Shown: piece by piece, positions 1 through 8,473 of the stretch
Layout of the letters: each line of letters opens with the position of its first letter
Numbering within the stretch: position 1 is the stretch's first letter
Source of the DNA: Chloroherpetonaceae bacterium
GTDB taxonomy: Bacteria > Bacteroidota > Chlorobiia > Chlorobiales > Thermochlorobacteraceae
Direction: 5' to 3'
DNA length: 64,000 bases
Assembly (NCBI GenBank): GCA_025056565.1
Contig: JANWWA010000005.1
Coordinates: forward strand, 69,219-133,218
Program-made: the position numbers and the translations under genes
Notes under the pieces: model-generated
Told to the model about the DNA's origin: nothing
Seen by the model: the letters and a program-made list of their open reading frames with translations, nothing else
Databases searched by the model: none

Positions 1-1250
1 TTCTGTAGCATAAAACCAAGTCCATCTGGCACCATACCTGACCCCATGCCACGATAATTGCTCTGAATCAGCGAGACCATATTGCCGTCTTTATCCGCTG
101 TGGTAAGGTAAATGGTGCCACCCTCTTTAAGGGCAGGATTCCCTGCTTCAATGCGGCGTGCTGCACGCTCCATGCTGATGAGTTTGCGCCGTTCATTGGC
201 ATACTCTTTCGAAATCAGTGCAGCAACTGGCACCTTGGCAAAGTCAGGGTCAGCGTAATATTTGGCGCGGTCTTCAAACGCAAGTTTCTTTGCTTCTACG
301 AATAAGTGGATATGCTCTTTGCTGCCAAAAGGGATTTTCTGAAAGTCGTATCCTTCCAAGATGTTTAGCATCTGCAAAGCAGCAATGCCTTGACTATTGG
401 GCGGCAGTTCCCAAACCGTATAGCCACGATAAGTGGTAGAAACGGGCTCGACCCACTCAGACTTATGGTCTTCAAAATCTTTTGCGGTCAGAAAGCCACC
501 TTGCGCTTTCATAAAGGTCTCAATGATTTTGGGAATCTCACCCTTGTAGAATGCGTCTCGGCCACCGTTTGCAATTTTCTCGAGCGTATTGGCAAGAAGA
601 GGGTTTTTGAAGATTTCGCCTTTCTTGGGAGTGCGCCCATTAGGGGCATAGACTTCTTTCACATTTGGAAACTGCGCAAGGGCTGCAACATTACGCTCCC
701 AGTAGTAAGCAATCAGCTCTGAGACAGGGAAGCCCTCGCGGGCATACTTGATGGCAGGGGCGAGCAAAGTTTTCATCGGCAGTTTGCCAAACCGCTTATG
801 TAACTCAAACCAGCCATCTACACAACCGGGCACACTCACAGGCAGCGGCCCGACGGAAGGAATTCGCTTTAAGCCACGGTCTTTGAACTCTTTAAGTGTA
901 AGCGCATAAGGGGAGCGACCGCTGGCATTGAGCCCATAGAGTTTTTTGGTTTTGGCATCCCAGACAATTGCAAACAAGTCGCCGCCGATACCACAGCCTG
1001 TCGGTTCCATAAGCCCGAGTGCAGCGTTGGCTGCAATCGCCGCATCAACTGCGGTGCCGCCTTGCCGCAAAATATCAAGCCCAATCTGGGTAGCAAGGGG
1101 CTGGCTAGTGCAAACCATTCCGTTCTGTGCAATCACTTCTGAGCGTGTGGCAAAGCTCTTGCCTGTGATACGGTCTTGTGCCCAAAGCAAGAGCGAAATG
1201 TTAGCAAGCCATATAAAGAGTGCAAACACAGTCAAAAGTAATTTTCTCAT
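1..1250 (-). CDS. ggt: Gamma-glutamyltranspeptidase, C-terminus beyond window
   Basis: Secreted Ntn-hydrolase of the gamma-glutamyltranspeptidase family, which cleaves glutathione and other gamma-glutamyl compounds in the periplasm. Translation from the ATG at 1250 gives a hydrophobic signal peptide (about residues 1-24), then family blocks such as GGTAVDAAIAANAALG, TGCGIGGD and ELPPNSQGIAALQML. Near the edge comes the self-processing region GGTIYLTTADKDGNMVSL, whose Thr would be the catalytic nucleophile of the small subunit. About 416 residues are present; the remaining small subunit lies off the left edge, so this is a truncated view and not a pseudogene. It is divergent from the small membrane gene at 1362. 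The motif TATATTCA, on the complementary strand at 1281-1288, is a possible -10 element. Confidence 0.9.
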   Translation of the reverse strand, partial: MRKLLLTVFALFIWLANISLLLWAQDRITGKSFATRSEVIAQNGMVCTSQPLATQIGLDILRQGGTAVDAAIAANAALGLMEPTGCGIGGDLFAIVWDAKTKKLYGLNASGRSPYALTLKEFKDRGLKRIPSVGPLPVSVPGCVDGWFELHKRFGKLPMKTLLAPAIKYAREGFPVSELIAYYWERNVAALAQFPNVKEVYAPNGRTPKKGEIFKNPLLANTLEKIANGGRDAFYKGEIPKIIETFMKAQGGFLTAKDFEDHKSEWVEPVSTTYRGYTVWELPPNSQGIAALQMLNILEGYDFQKIPFGSKEHIHLFVEAKKLAFEDRAKYYADPDFAKVPVAALISKEYANERRKLISMERAARRIEAGNPALKEGGTIYLTTADKDGNMVSLIQSNYRGMGSGMVPDGLGFMLQ

Positions 1251-1361
1251 CTTGCTTCTTTGCTGGTTTGTTTGATAACCTGAATATAATCCGTGCAGCC
1301 TTGAATGCAACTTTTCGTAAAGAAAAAGTGCCCACTGCAACCTAAACGAAAAGGGACAGCT

Positions 1362-1529
1362 ATGGAACTTATTTTGCTAACCGTCTTCGGTTTTCTCGTG
1401 CTGCTCTTCTTAGTGCTATTCTTTGGCTGCGAAAGTGTATCGTCACTGTTCAACGACGAAGCGCGGCAAGAGGCACCATCACGGCTGAGAAAGAAGCGGT
1501 ATGAAGATTTGCACCAAGTGTCGCGGTAA
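1362..1529 (+). CDS. Small single-pass membrane protein
   Basis: A 55-residue protein of unknown function. I chose the ATG at 1362 because AAGGGA lies about 10 bases upstream; an in-frame start at 1305 would add 19 residues rich in Lys and Cys with no ribosome binding site. Residues 2-21 form one hydrophobic helix, followed by FFGCESVSSLF and a charged, basic C-terminus. It has the look of a small inner-membrane protein with a cytoplasmic basic tail. It is convergent with the DUF6580 gene, 12 bases away. It could be spurious: only the ribosome binding site and the clean helix support it. Confidence 0.4.
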   Translation: MELILLTVFGFLVLLFLVLFFGCESVSSLFNDEARQEAPSRLRKKRYEDLHQVSR

Positions 1530-1541
1530 AGAATGTCTGCA

Positions 1542-2069
1542 TCACGCCGTTTGTCGGTTTAGCACATATCGCCGCAGCAGGTAGTCGACACCGAAGAAAA
1601 GCGATACGAAAAGCACATCGCCGAGAACTTGATTGCGGAAAAATGGAATCGCAGCCACATAGCAAGCAATAAGCCCTTCTATGGTATAACCATACCACCC
1701 ACTGAGCCACACGCCAAAGTTTGTAATCACAAAGAAGCTCACTGAAGAGAGAAGAGTGCCCGCTGCCAACCGCCCGTAGCTAAACTGCGCGCGAATCCAG
1801 AAGCCTATTGCAGAAACGCAGGCAAAAGCACCATAGACATACCACATGCCGCTATGAATACCCGGAAAAGGCGACAGCCCTATGCGATACATCAGTTCCA
1901 AGATACCGTCGGAAAGCAGCATAGCGGCTAGTGGGATAAGGAAAGCTCGCCTCTTATCCGTGATTTTGTTTGCGCCATAGAGTGCTACAGCGGAAATCGC
2001 AGTAAAGTTTGCTGGGTGCGGCAGCACGCGTGAGAGCGCGCCCAAAAAAACTAGAATGGATTCCATCAT
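1542..2069 (-). CDS. DUF6580 family integral membrane protein
   Basis: A 175-residue polytopic membrane protein resembling the DUF6580 family, which is common in Bacteroidota and Chlorobiota and has an overall shape like the S-components of ECF transporters. The N-terminus SRVLPHPANFTAISAVALYG is the most characteristic block; about five hydrophobic helices follow, including a Ser/Phe/Gly-rich stretch near residues 105-130. No catalytic residues are visible and the substrate, if any, is unknown. Start is the second of two adjacent Met codons at best resolution; either is possible. A promoter-like TATCTTGC lies 46 bases upstream on the same strand (2116-2123). Confidence 0.65.
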   Translation of the reverse strand: MMESILVFLGALSRVLPHPANFTAISAVALYGANKITDKRRAFLIPLAAMLLSDGILELMYRIGLSPFPGIHSGMWYVYGAFACVSAIGFWIRAQFSYGRLAAGTLLSSVSFFVITNFGVWLSGWYGYTIEGLIACYVAAIPFFRNQVLGDVLFVSLFFGVDYLLRRYVLNRQTA

Positions 2070-2309
2070 TTTGAGTTTGCGTTTTAGTAAAGTTACAAAG
2101 ATTTTGATGCCCAGTGCAAGATAGTAGGCAGAAGCGCGAATTGGGGGAGCGTCGAAGGATATCGCAAGGTGTGTGCAGGAGCGAACGCTGTGGCGTCAGC
2201 AAAGACGGGTGTATCGAGGATTTCCCAGTAAGAAAGCCGTGCTGCTGAGTCTGAAAAGTTGTGGTGAGCGTCTAGACAATGCGACGGCACGCCACAGTCG
2301 CGACTCCTG

Positions 2310-2329
2310 GTCTTGATGCTCATCAAGAC
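2310..2329. other. Inverted repeat in the 2070-2416 intergenic stretch
   Basis: The 347 bases between the DUF6580 gene and pucC hold no convincing gene. The one structure I see is GTCTTGATG-ct-CATCAAGAC, two perfect 9-base arms separated by 2 bases. The loop is too short for a normal terminator and there is no T-run, so it could be a protein binding site. It lies downstream of both the pucC stop and any DUF6580 promoter, so its target is unclear. Confidence 0.3.
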
Positions 2330-2416
2330 GTTGGCGCAAAGAACAAAGTCTGGCCTTTGGTTCCGACTCGGTCAGAATTGTCTCCTTCAAAAGATGAGGG
2401 GTAATTTTGTATCCCT

Positions 2417-3868
2417 TCAGTCTTCTCTGCCAACAACGGCAACCAATGTCTCAATCGGGCGCGGCGTTTTAAATTCGTTGATGTTAATCACGCGCAGCAG
2501 CGCAATAGCAACAAAGAGCAAAATCATTTCAACGGTAAATGCCGTTGCATAACCAACGTAGTGATTGCTCGAGAGCCAGAGTGAAAGGTCACGAATTGCG
2601 CCGCCAGTTGTATTAGCGACGAAGTTGGCTAAGGCTTGTGCAGCACCCCACACGCCCATAAAGACACCCGCATTTTCTTTGGTGGTCATATCCATCATAA
2701 TCGTGAGTGTGCCAACTGTAAGAGCGCCATTACCGATTCCCAAGAGAAAAACCCCTGCCTTGAACATCGCTTCACTAACCAGCGGCGAGAGGCAGATGAC
2801 CAAGAACCCAACAGCCGAGGCGGCACAGCCTAAGTAGGTTGTGCGCTTCTTGCCAATGCGATTAACAAAAAAGAGACCCAGTGTCAGAATGCCTAACATC
2901 GTGCCCATTCCCCAAAGCTGTGTGAGCTTAGCCGTCTCAGAGACGCTCATGCCGAAGAGTTCAGCACCAAAAGGCTCCAGAATGACATCTTGACCCTGAA
3001 TGGCGACAACAGTAACGAACATAAAGATGAAGAATTCATAGACGGTCTTGTGCGCCAAAAGTGTTTTCATCGCATTCTTAAAGCTCATGTCGCGTTTCGT
3101 GTTCAAAACAATTTCGCTTTCTTTGGCAAATCGCTTCTCTGTGCCAAGCATAGCAAGCCAAGTGAAGAGAATAGCAAAGCCGCTGCCTATCCAAAATAGT
3201 GATATAAGGCGCTCCGTTGAAAAATCTTTGAGGTAGTTGCTCACTAGCCCAGAGACCAAAATGACACCAAAGATGAGCACAAACCAACCAACTGTTACCG
3301 CCTTTGCTTTATGCTTTTCACCAGCACTATCCGCAAGCAGAGCATAAAACATTGTGCCCGTCATATTGATGCCTAAACCGTAGAGCGTGAAAGCAAGAAC
3401 AATGATAGCTAAGCCGAGCGCATAGTTATCTTTGACCAGCATTAAGCCGTGAACGGAAATCAGCACACCCATAACCAGAATCAAGTTACCCAAAATCACA
3501 TGGGGTGTGCGGCGATAGCCGAAAAAGAGATGCGTATCGGAGTAGTAGCCAATGATAGGACGAATCCCAGCCATCAGGTTGTGCAGTCCAATCAAGACAC
3601 CGACAATCCACGCATCAATTTGATATTCCACAATCATCACGCGATTGAGGGTGCTATTGAGCAGAACAAAGACAATCGCTGTTGAGAATTGCAACAGGCA
3701 AATCTGCAAGACACGCGGCAGTGGAATTTCCCGTGACAGGGTCTCTAACTCAAAGTTGCTGAGGCGGGTGTCGTCTCTGTGCAAGTCTATGGGTTGCCCC
3801 GTTGAGGGTGCAGCCAGTTTTGTGGAACTGGCGCTCAATGTGCTTGAGTTTGACTGCAGGTGCGACAT
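2417..3868 (-). CDS. PucC/LhaA-family MFS protein
   Basis: Twelve-helix major facilitator protein of the PUCC (BCH1) family, whose members are tied to assembly of light-harvesting complexes or handling of bacteriochlorophyll in phototrophs. Family blocks are clear: LNRVMIVEYQIDAWIVG, AGIRPIIGYYSDTH, GYRRTPHVILGN, then ADSAGEKHKAKAVTVGW and a C-terminal half containing WGMGTMLGI and GVFMGVWGAAQALAN. I take the start at 3868 (483 residues): GGAGAG sits 7 bases upstream and a TAAATTTG promoter-like element lies 48 bases upstream. A longer reading from 3940 has no ribosome binding site. The cytoplasmic N-terminus (about 50 residues) is Ser/Thr-rich. It is divergent from the cysteine desulfurase; the pigment synthase lies 1.4 kb further on. 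The exact substrate is not known for this family in Chlorobiota. Confidence 0.85.
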   Translation of the reverse strand: MSHLQSNSSTLSASSTKLAAPSTGQPIDLHRDDTRLSNFELETLSREIPLPRVLQICLLQFSTAIVFVLLNSTLNRVMIVEYQIDAWIVGVLIGLHNLMAGIRPIIGYYSDTHLFFGYRRTPHVILGNLILVMGVLISVHGLMLVKDNYALGLAIIVLAFTLYGLGINMTGTMFYALLADSAGEKHKAKAVTVGWFVLIFGVILVSGLVSNYLKDFSTERLISLFWIGSGFAILFTWLAMLGTEKRFAKESEIVLNTKRDMSFKNAMKTLLAHKTVYEFFIFMFVTVVAIQGQDVILEPFGAELFGMSVSETAKLTQLWGMGTMLGILTLGLFFVNRIGKKRTTYLGCAASAVGFLVICLSPLVSEAMFKAGVFLLGIGNGALTVGTLTIMMDMTTKENAGVFMGVWGAAQALANFVANTTGGAIRDLSLWLSSNHYVGYATAFTVEMILLFVAIALLRVININEFKTPRPIETLVAVVGRED

Positions 3869-3916
3869 ATTTCTCTCCATTCTGTTTGCAAGGCACGGCA
3901 AAAACTTTTGACGCTT

Positions 3917-3924
3917 CAAATTTA
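3917..3924 (-). promoter_or_regulatory. Candidate -7 element (TAAATTTG) for pucC
   Basis: TAAATTTG on the minus strand matches the Bacteroidota housekeeping -7 consensus TAnnTTTG exactly. It lies 48 bases upstream of the chosen pucC start. No TTTG -33 box is present at the expected 19-21 base spacing, so support is partial. Confidence 0.35.
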
Positions 3925-4131
3925 TACGCGCCTCTCGCACCAGCGTGATGAAATGGGCGTTTTTTGCAAAAAGCAGTGGTCGAGACGGTCGTTTTAGGAG
4001 CTAACTCTTTTCAAGTTTTCAGTCTGCATTGGGGATTCCAAATGGTGATTTTATGTTGACGCAGCTAAGGCATAACTCTGTCAGCGCCAGTTTGGCACGC
4101 TGAGTGGAACAAACAGTGCTGTGCGAAGACA

Positions 4132-5301
4132 ATGAAAAAAATTTACCTTGACAGCGCTTCAACCACGCCGCTGGAGCCATGTGTGTGGGAAAAGTTGCAG
4201 CCGTATCTATCCACGCACTTTGGCAATGCGTCCTCTATTCATTCATTCGGGCAGCTAACAAAAGCAGTGTTGGAAGAAGCACGAAGCGAGCTGGCAAAGC
4301 AACTGGGAGCAAAGCCGGCTGAAATTTTCTTCACATCTGGCGGCACGGAAGCCAATAACTTTGCGCTGAAAGGTTTTGTGTTCTCAGCAATCCGAGAAAA
4401 TGTGCCCGTGCGCATTATCAGTTCACGCTTGGAGCACAAAGCCGTGCTGGAAAGCCTGTCGTGGATTGAGACGGTGTGTCGCGTACCAGTTTGTTTCATC
4501 CAGCACGATACAGCTGGGCGACTCGACCTTGACGATTTGCGAAAACAACTGGCTGCTGAACGCACATCAAGAACATTGGTCAGCTTGATGCACGCAAATA
4601 ATGAGCTGGGTAATCTCAATCCGATTGAACAGATTGCGGCGATGGTAAAAGAGTATGGTGCAGTGCTGCACACCGATGCCGTGCAATCAGTTGGCAAAGT
4701 GAAAATTGATGTAAAGCAGCTGGGCGCAGAGATGCTGTCACTTTCAGGGCATAAGTTCCACGCACCAAAAGGCATCGGAGCACTGTTTATTCGGCAAGGC
4801 ACTCGAGTAGAACCACTCTTGCATGGTGGCAGCCATGAGCGCAATCTGCGAGCAGGCACAGAAAACTACGCCTTTGCTTTTGCACAAAGTGAAGCCCTAC
4901 GGCGGGCAAACGAATCCATTGAACAGACAACAGCGCACATTGCAAGGCTGCAGCAGCTCTTTCTAAATGAGCTGGAAAAAAGTGAAGTGCCTTTTGAGCG
5001 AAACGGTGACAAGGAGAGGGCGTTGCCGCATATTGTCAATCTCACCTTCAAGTTAGCGGGACAAAGGAAACTGGCGCGTGACGTGCTGCTCTTGGCGTTA
5101 GATGCGGCAGGTGTGGCGGTGTCCAGCGGTAGTGCTTGCACCAGCGGCACAGAGAAGCCCTCTCATGTGCTGCTTGCGCTTGGAAAGAGCGAAGCAGAGG
5201 CACGTGCCAGCATACGTGTCTCTTTTTCAAAGCTCAACACGGCAGAAGAGGTAGTGGAGGCGGCGCAGCGCATTGCGGAGGTGGTGCGCAAACTGCAGTA
5301 G
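4132..5301 (+). CDS. Cysteine desulfurase (NifS/IscS family)
   Basis: PLP-dependent class V aminotransferase-fold enzyme that takes sulfur from cysteine to a protein persulfide for Fe-S cluster and other sulfur-dependent biosynthesis. The 389 residues begin with the family hallmark YLDSASTTPL. The PLP lysine is Lys208 in SGHKFHAPKG, and the persulfide-forming Cys336 sits in SSGSACTSGT on the flexible loop. EHKAV near residue 101 holds the cofactor-stacking His. The length and loop favour the group I NifS/IscS type over SufS. There is no IscU, IscR or Nif gene beside it, so it stands alone; it ends 2 bases before the convergent pigment synthase gene. A good Shine-Dalgarno sequence is lacking, as is common in this phylum. 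Confidence 0.9.
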   Translation: MKKIYLDSASTTPLEPCVWEKLQPYLSTHFGNASSIHSFGQLTKAVLEEARSELAKQLGAKPAEIFFTSGGTEANNFALKGFVFSAIRENVPVRIISSRLEHKAVLESLSWIETVCRVPVCFIQHDTAGRLDLDDLRKQLAAERTSRTLVSLMHANNELGNLNPIEQIAAMVKEYGAVLHTDAVQSVGKVKIDVKQLGAEMLSLSGHKFHAPKGIGALFIRQGTRVEPLLHGGSHERNLRAGTENYAFAFAQSEALRRANESIEQTTAHIARLQQLFLNELEKSEVPFERNGDKERALPHIVNLTFKLAGQRKLARDVLLLALDAAGVAVSSGSACTSGTEKPSHVLLALGKSEAEARASIRVSFSKLNTAEEVVEAAQRIAEVVRKLQ

Positions 5302-5303
5302 CA

Positions 5304-6311
5304 CTATGGGCGAACGCCAATCGCAGAGACCATCATTGAGAGCACATAGAGCAACGTACCGAAAGAGTTATACCAAATAGCGCGCTCTTTGGGGTGGCGA
5401 ATGAGAATTTGCTGCATAGGTTGCTGAATAAGCAGCAGAACAAAAGCAAATGTGGCGGCCACAAACTGCGCTTTGATAATGAGAATACCTAATGCAATGA
5501 CTTGGGCAGCATTCATCACCGCACAGGCAAGCATCGCAGCGCGCCGCTCACCGAGCTGCACGGGAATAGAGCGCACCCCACGAATGCGGTCGCCAATGAC
5601 CGATTTGAAATCGTTGAGCGTCATAATGCCGTGTGCTCCCAGTGAGAAAACGATAGCCAACCCGATAGATTCAGCGCTTGGCATCCCTTTCGTGAGTGAA
5701 AAACTGCCCGTTAGCCACGCCACGCCTTCGTAAGCCAGTCCGACCACTAAATTGCCGAACCAGCCATTGTTTTTAGCGCGTAGCGGCGGTCCTGAATAGA
5801 TGTGCGACATGAGGACACTTGCGAATGAAATCGCTAGCACAAAGGGGTGGATCCAGTAGGAGATAATAAACGCAAGGCCGATGAGCGTAAAGGTTACAAT
5901 CCAACTGGCCGATTTGGAAATAAGTCCTGCTGGAATCGGTCGGTCAGGCTCGTTGATGGCATCGACTTCGCGGTCAAAATAGTCGTTCATTGTTTGCGAC
6001 ATAGCGCACATAAGAGGGCCAGCCAAGATTAGGCCTGCAACAACAATGTGCCAGTTTGCAAGCAAATCTGCGCCAGTGGAGACTGCGCCACACAGAAAAG
6101 CCCACATCGGTGGAAACCATGTAACGGGCTTCATTAAGCGTGGAATGGCGCGAACATCCAAACGAATGCCGGGACGATTAACATTATCCAAAGCGGCTCT
6201 GATTTTAGCAAGTTTTGCTTCATCGAGCGAAGCGCGCTGAATTTCCAGCTGTAAAGCCTGACGGGCTTCATCAGATAGCGTTGGGAGCGACTCAATCGTT
6301 GGTGAACTCAT
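5304..6311 (-). CDS. bchG: (Bacterio)chlorophyll synthase, BchG/ChlG/BchK group
   Basis: Membrane prenyltransferase of the UbiA superfamily that esterifies (bacterio)chlorophyllide with a prenyl alcohol in the last step of pigment synthesis. The first Asp-rich motif NDYFDREVDAINEPDRPIPAG spans residues 109-129 (read here as two parts, NDYFDREVDAIN and EPDRPIPAG), and the second catalytic region reads NDFKSVIGDRIRGVRSIP. EPDRPIP is diagnostic for chlorophyll synthases against other UbiA members. About nine helices follow an unusually long, charged N-terminal extension (residues 1-55). Green bacteria carry separate paralogues for BChl a (BchG), Chl a (ChlG) and BChl c/d/e (BchK); I favour BchG from the PVQLGERRAA ending of the second motif but cannot exclude the others. 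No obvious promoter was found. Confidence 0.85.
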   Translation of the reverse strand: MSSPTIESLPTLSDEARQALQLEIQRASLDEAKLAKIRAALDNVNRPGIRLDVRAIPRLMKPVTWFPPMWAFLCGAVSTGADLLANWHIVVAGLILAGPLMCAMSQTMNDYFDREVDAINEPDRPIPAGLISKSASWIVTFTLIGLAFIISYWIHPFVLAISFASVLMSHIYSGPPLRAKNNGWFGNLVVGLAYEGVAWLTGSFSLTKGMPSAESIGLAIVFSLGAHGIMTLNDFKSVIGDRIRGVRSIPVQLGERRAAMLACAVMNAAQVIALGILIIKAQFVAATFAFVLLLIQQPMQQILIRHPKERAIWYNSFGTLLYVLSMMVSAIGVRP

Positions 6312-6370
6312 ACTTCCATCACAGAGAGCGGCGTGGTTGAATGAATAAGACTCTTACAAGTTACGCCTTT

Positions 6371-7288
6371 TTATGCGTTTTGAAAACGTGATGCATGCGT
6401 GTCATAGCAATGTGCAGCCGTCTCAGACTGGAGCACATACTGGCGCAAAACCCCTGCAAAGGCAGGCGTATCTTCCAGCATAGGCAAATGCCCAAGTGAT
6501 GGGAAACGCACAAATGTAGTGGGTGCTGAGGTGTGTAACTGACGCTTTTCAAAAAGCGTAATCATTCCAGCAGGCGGGATTGTGCGGTCTTTGTCGCCAA
6601 CGATGAGGCACATTGGCGCATTCGCCGTCAGCAGATGCTCCGTGTAGCGAAGTGAAATATCATGGCGCAGCGAGAATGTGCCGACCGCTGTCGCCGCATC
6701 ATCATCAACCGTCAAGAAGTCTTCAAGAATGATATTGGCATATTCGGTTGGAATCGGGCGAGAAGCGGCTTTGGCAATAAAGGCGTGCCGAAGCGGCGCA
6801 TACTTGAAGAGCCGTTTAGCGCTCATCGTGGCGCGCAGAAACGTAGCAAGCATCTGCATCTGAAAGCGCAGGTCAGCGGCGCTGTATTCGAAAATGCCAC
6901 AGGCAATAATTGTAAGCGAGGCAGCGCGTGAAGCATATCGGTGAAAAAGTTCTGCCGCCACCATTGAGCCCATTGAATGCCCAACGATGTGCAGCGGTGC
7001 ATCGACACCAAGTCGAAGATGCTCAATGAGAGCACTGGCTTCATCAGCAAAGCCCTCAATAGTGAATGAAGGACGATGCTGACGAAATCGCGTGCGCCCT
7101 GTGCCACTCTGGTCAAAGGTAACGGTTCGGCAAGCATCGGCAAGTGCCTCAATCGTTGGTTGCCAGTATCGTCCGGAAAGCGCCCAACCGTTGATGAATA
7201 AAATCGTGGGCTTCTGGCGGTGATGTGGGTCATGACTGGCGCTATCTTCGTAGTATAAATCACAGCGCGCCGTAGAAAGTATGCTCAT
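6371..7288 (-). CDS. Alpha/beta hydrolase
   Basis: Cytoplasmic alpha/beta-hydrolase fold protein of 305 residues. The oxyanion-hole strand reads ILFINGWALSG, the nucleophile elbow is GHSMGS with Ser105, the acid is the Asp in VGDKDRTIP, and the catalytic His is in LGHLPMLED near residue 270. All three triad positions are present, so it should be an active esterase, lipase or C-C hydrolase; the substrate cannot be read from sequence. It lies 60 bases upstream of the pigment synthase gene on the same strand and could be cotranscribed with it. A BchO-like role was considered because of this neighbour, but I see nothing specific for it. Confidence 0.75.
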   Translation of the reverse strand: MSILSTARCDLYYEDSASHDPHHRQKPTILFINGWALSGRYWQPTIEALADACRTVTFDQSGTGRTRFRQHRPSFTIEGFADEASALIEHLRLGVDAPLHIVGHSMGSMVAAELFHRYASRAASLTIIACGIFEYSAADLRFQMQMLATFLRATMSAKRLFKYAPLRHAFIAKAASRPIPTEYANIILEDFLTVDDDAATAVGTFSLRHDISLRYTEHLLTANAPMCLIVGDKDRTIPPAGMITLFEKRQLHTSAPTTFVRFPSLGHLPMLEDTPAFAGVLRQYVLQSETAAHCYDTHASRFQNA

Positions 7289-7656
7289 AGTCTCCTCCTA
7301 AAATGTACTATGCAAAGTGCTCAATGAAGTGCGAAAGCCGACGCAAAATAGGAAAGTCGGCTATCACAAAGTAAAAGTTGACATAGTAAGTTTGCAAAAA
7401 GCTTGAATGAGAAATATGAATTGGCAAAAGTGAAAGAAGCGACCGCCAACGCCAATACCAAAAATCCGTGATGTAGAAAAGAAAGCCCATCGCGCAGTGT
7501 GCTTAAATTTAAGTGCGCCCAAAAACATACTGCTTCCTGAACTGCTGACTACGACCGTAGAAAAATTTAGCGAAATTCACTGCGTGCTTCAAAAGCAGTG
7601 TCTGTATCACAAATCGGTTTTTGTGCAAAACTAAACTTGACCAAAACGACCAAACA
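7289..7656. other. Intergenic region without recognised gene
   Basis: This AT-rich stretch separates two divergent genes (hydrolase and sirtuin) and should hold both promoters. I see no RNA gene, hairpin with T-run or convincing coding frame. A 60-codon hydrophobic frame at 7308-7490 (-) lacks a ribosome binding site and is rejected. Confidence 0.5.
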
Positions 7657-8388
7657 ATGCCTATAAAACGCAGAGCCGTAATTTTTAGCGGAGCAGGACT
7701 TTCTGCCGAAAGCGGCTTAGCGACGTTTCGCGACAGCGGAGGACTGTGGGAAAATCATCGCATTGAAGATGTGGCATCGCCAGAGGGCTGGCAGCGCAAT
7801 CCAAAGCTGGTGCTGGACTTCTATGCGGAGCGGTTTCGGCGATACCGTGCCTGCCAACCCAATGCGGCACACTATGCAATTGCGCGTCTGCAGGAAAAAT
7901 TTGAAGTCATTAATATCACGCAAAACATTGATACGCTCTTGGAGCAAGCAGGCTGCCAGACAGTGTGGCATTTGCACGGGCGCGCCGATATGCAAAAGTG
8001 TGAGTGGCATTATGACATTTTTGCTGATGGCGACCCACGTTTTCGGTGCGATTTCAAATCACCAATCACTAAGCCGATAGAGTGGGGGGATAGGTGTCCA
8101 AAGTGTGGCGGTCAGCTTCGACCCGATGTGGTCTGGTTTGGTGAAGCCGTTGATATGCGCCGCCCATATTTGGAAGAGCTGATTGACACCGCAGAAATCT
8201 TTATCGGTGTCGGCACTTCTGCACAGGTCTATCCTGCTGCAGGCTTGCTGACGCTCTTTGCCGATACACCAAGAAAATTTTTCATTGACCCAAATCCAGC
8301 TGTAGAAATGCTCTACGGCTTTCAAGTCTTCAAAGGCAAAGCCGCCGAAGAAATGCCAAAGTTGGTAGAGCAGCTGTTGCAAGATTGA
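7657..8388 (+). CDS. NAD-dependent protein deacylase, sirtuin (CobB-like)
   Basis: Sir2-family enzyme that removes acyl groups from lysine using NAD. The NAD site GAGLSAESGLATFRDSGGLW starts at residue 12, the TQNIDTLLEQAG block at 88, and the catalytic His107 is in HLHG. Tyr56 and Arg59 (YAER) reproduce the YxxR pair that class III sirtuins use to bind succinyl or malonyl groups, so desuccinylase/demalonylase activity is a reasonable inference. The zinc ribbon is incomplete: the second pair is normal (Cys147, Cys150) but the first is Cys115 and His118. I take the ATG at 7657 (243 residues); an upstream TTG at 7621 would add 12 unhelpful residues. Confidence 0.85.
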   Translation: MPIKRRAVIFSGAGLSAESGLATFRDSGGLWENHRIEDVASPEGWQRNPKLVLDFYAERFRRYRACQPNAAHYAIARLQEKFEVINITQNIDTLLEQAGCQTVWHLHGRADMQKCEWHYDIFADGDPRFRCDFKSPITKPIEWGDRCPKCGGQLRPDVVWFGEAVDMRRPYLEELIDTAEIFIGVGTSAQVYPAAGLLTLFADTPRKFFIDPNPAVEMLYGFQVFKGKAAEEMPKLVEQLLQD

Positions 8389-8473
8389 GAAAGAGTGTCG
8401 AAAGAGCGCTTCTGAGGCAAGCTTGCTCCAAAGAAGGGCTGCAAGTAACAATGCAGAGGTCGTGCAGTCAGCT

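Noticed and set aside
1-1250. Truncated transpeptidase as a pseudogene
   Set aside because: The frame is open to the window edge and all family blocks are intact, so the cut is an effect of the window.
3961-3972. TTTTTGCAAAAA palindrome, also at 19218-19229 and, shorter, at 49840-49849 and 7391-7398, in divergent gaps
   Set aside because: The same kind of string also occurs inside coding sequence (for example near 10910 and 22217), so it is probably chance in AT-rich DNA.
6371-7288. Alpha/beta hydrolase as BchO (magnesium chelatase accessory)
   Set aside because: Only proximity to the pigment synthase supports this; no BchO-specific motif was seen.
7308-7490. Hydrophobic 60-codon frame on the minus strand
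   Set aside because: No ribosome binding site, aromatic-rich composition typical of translated AT-rich spacer, and it fills a divergent promoter region.
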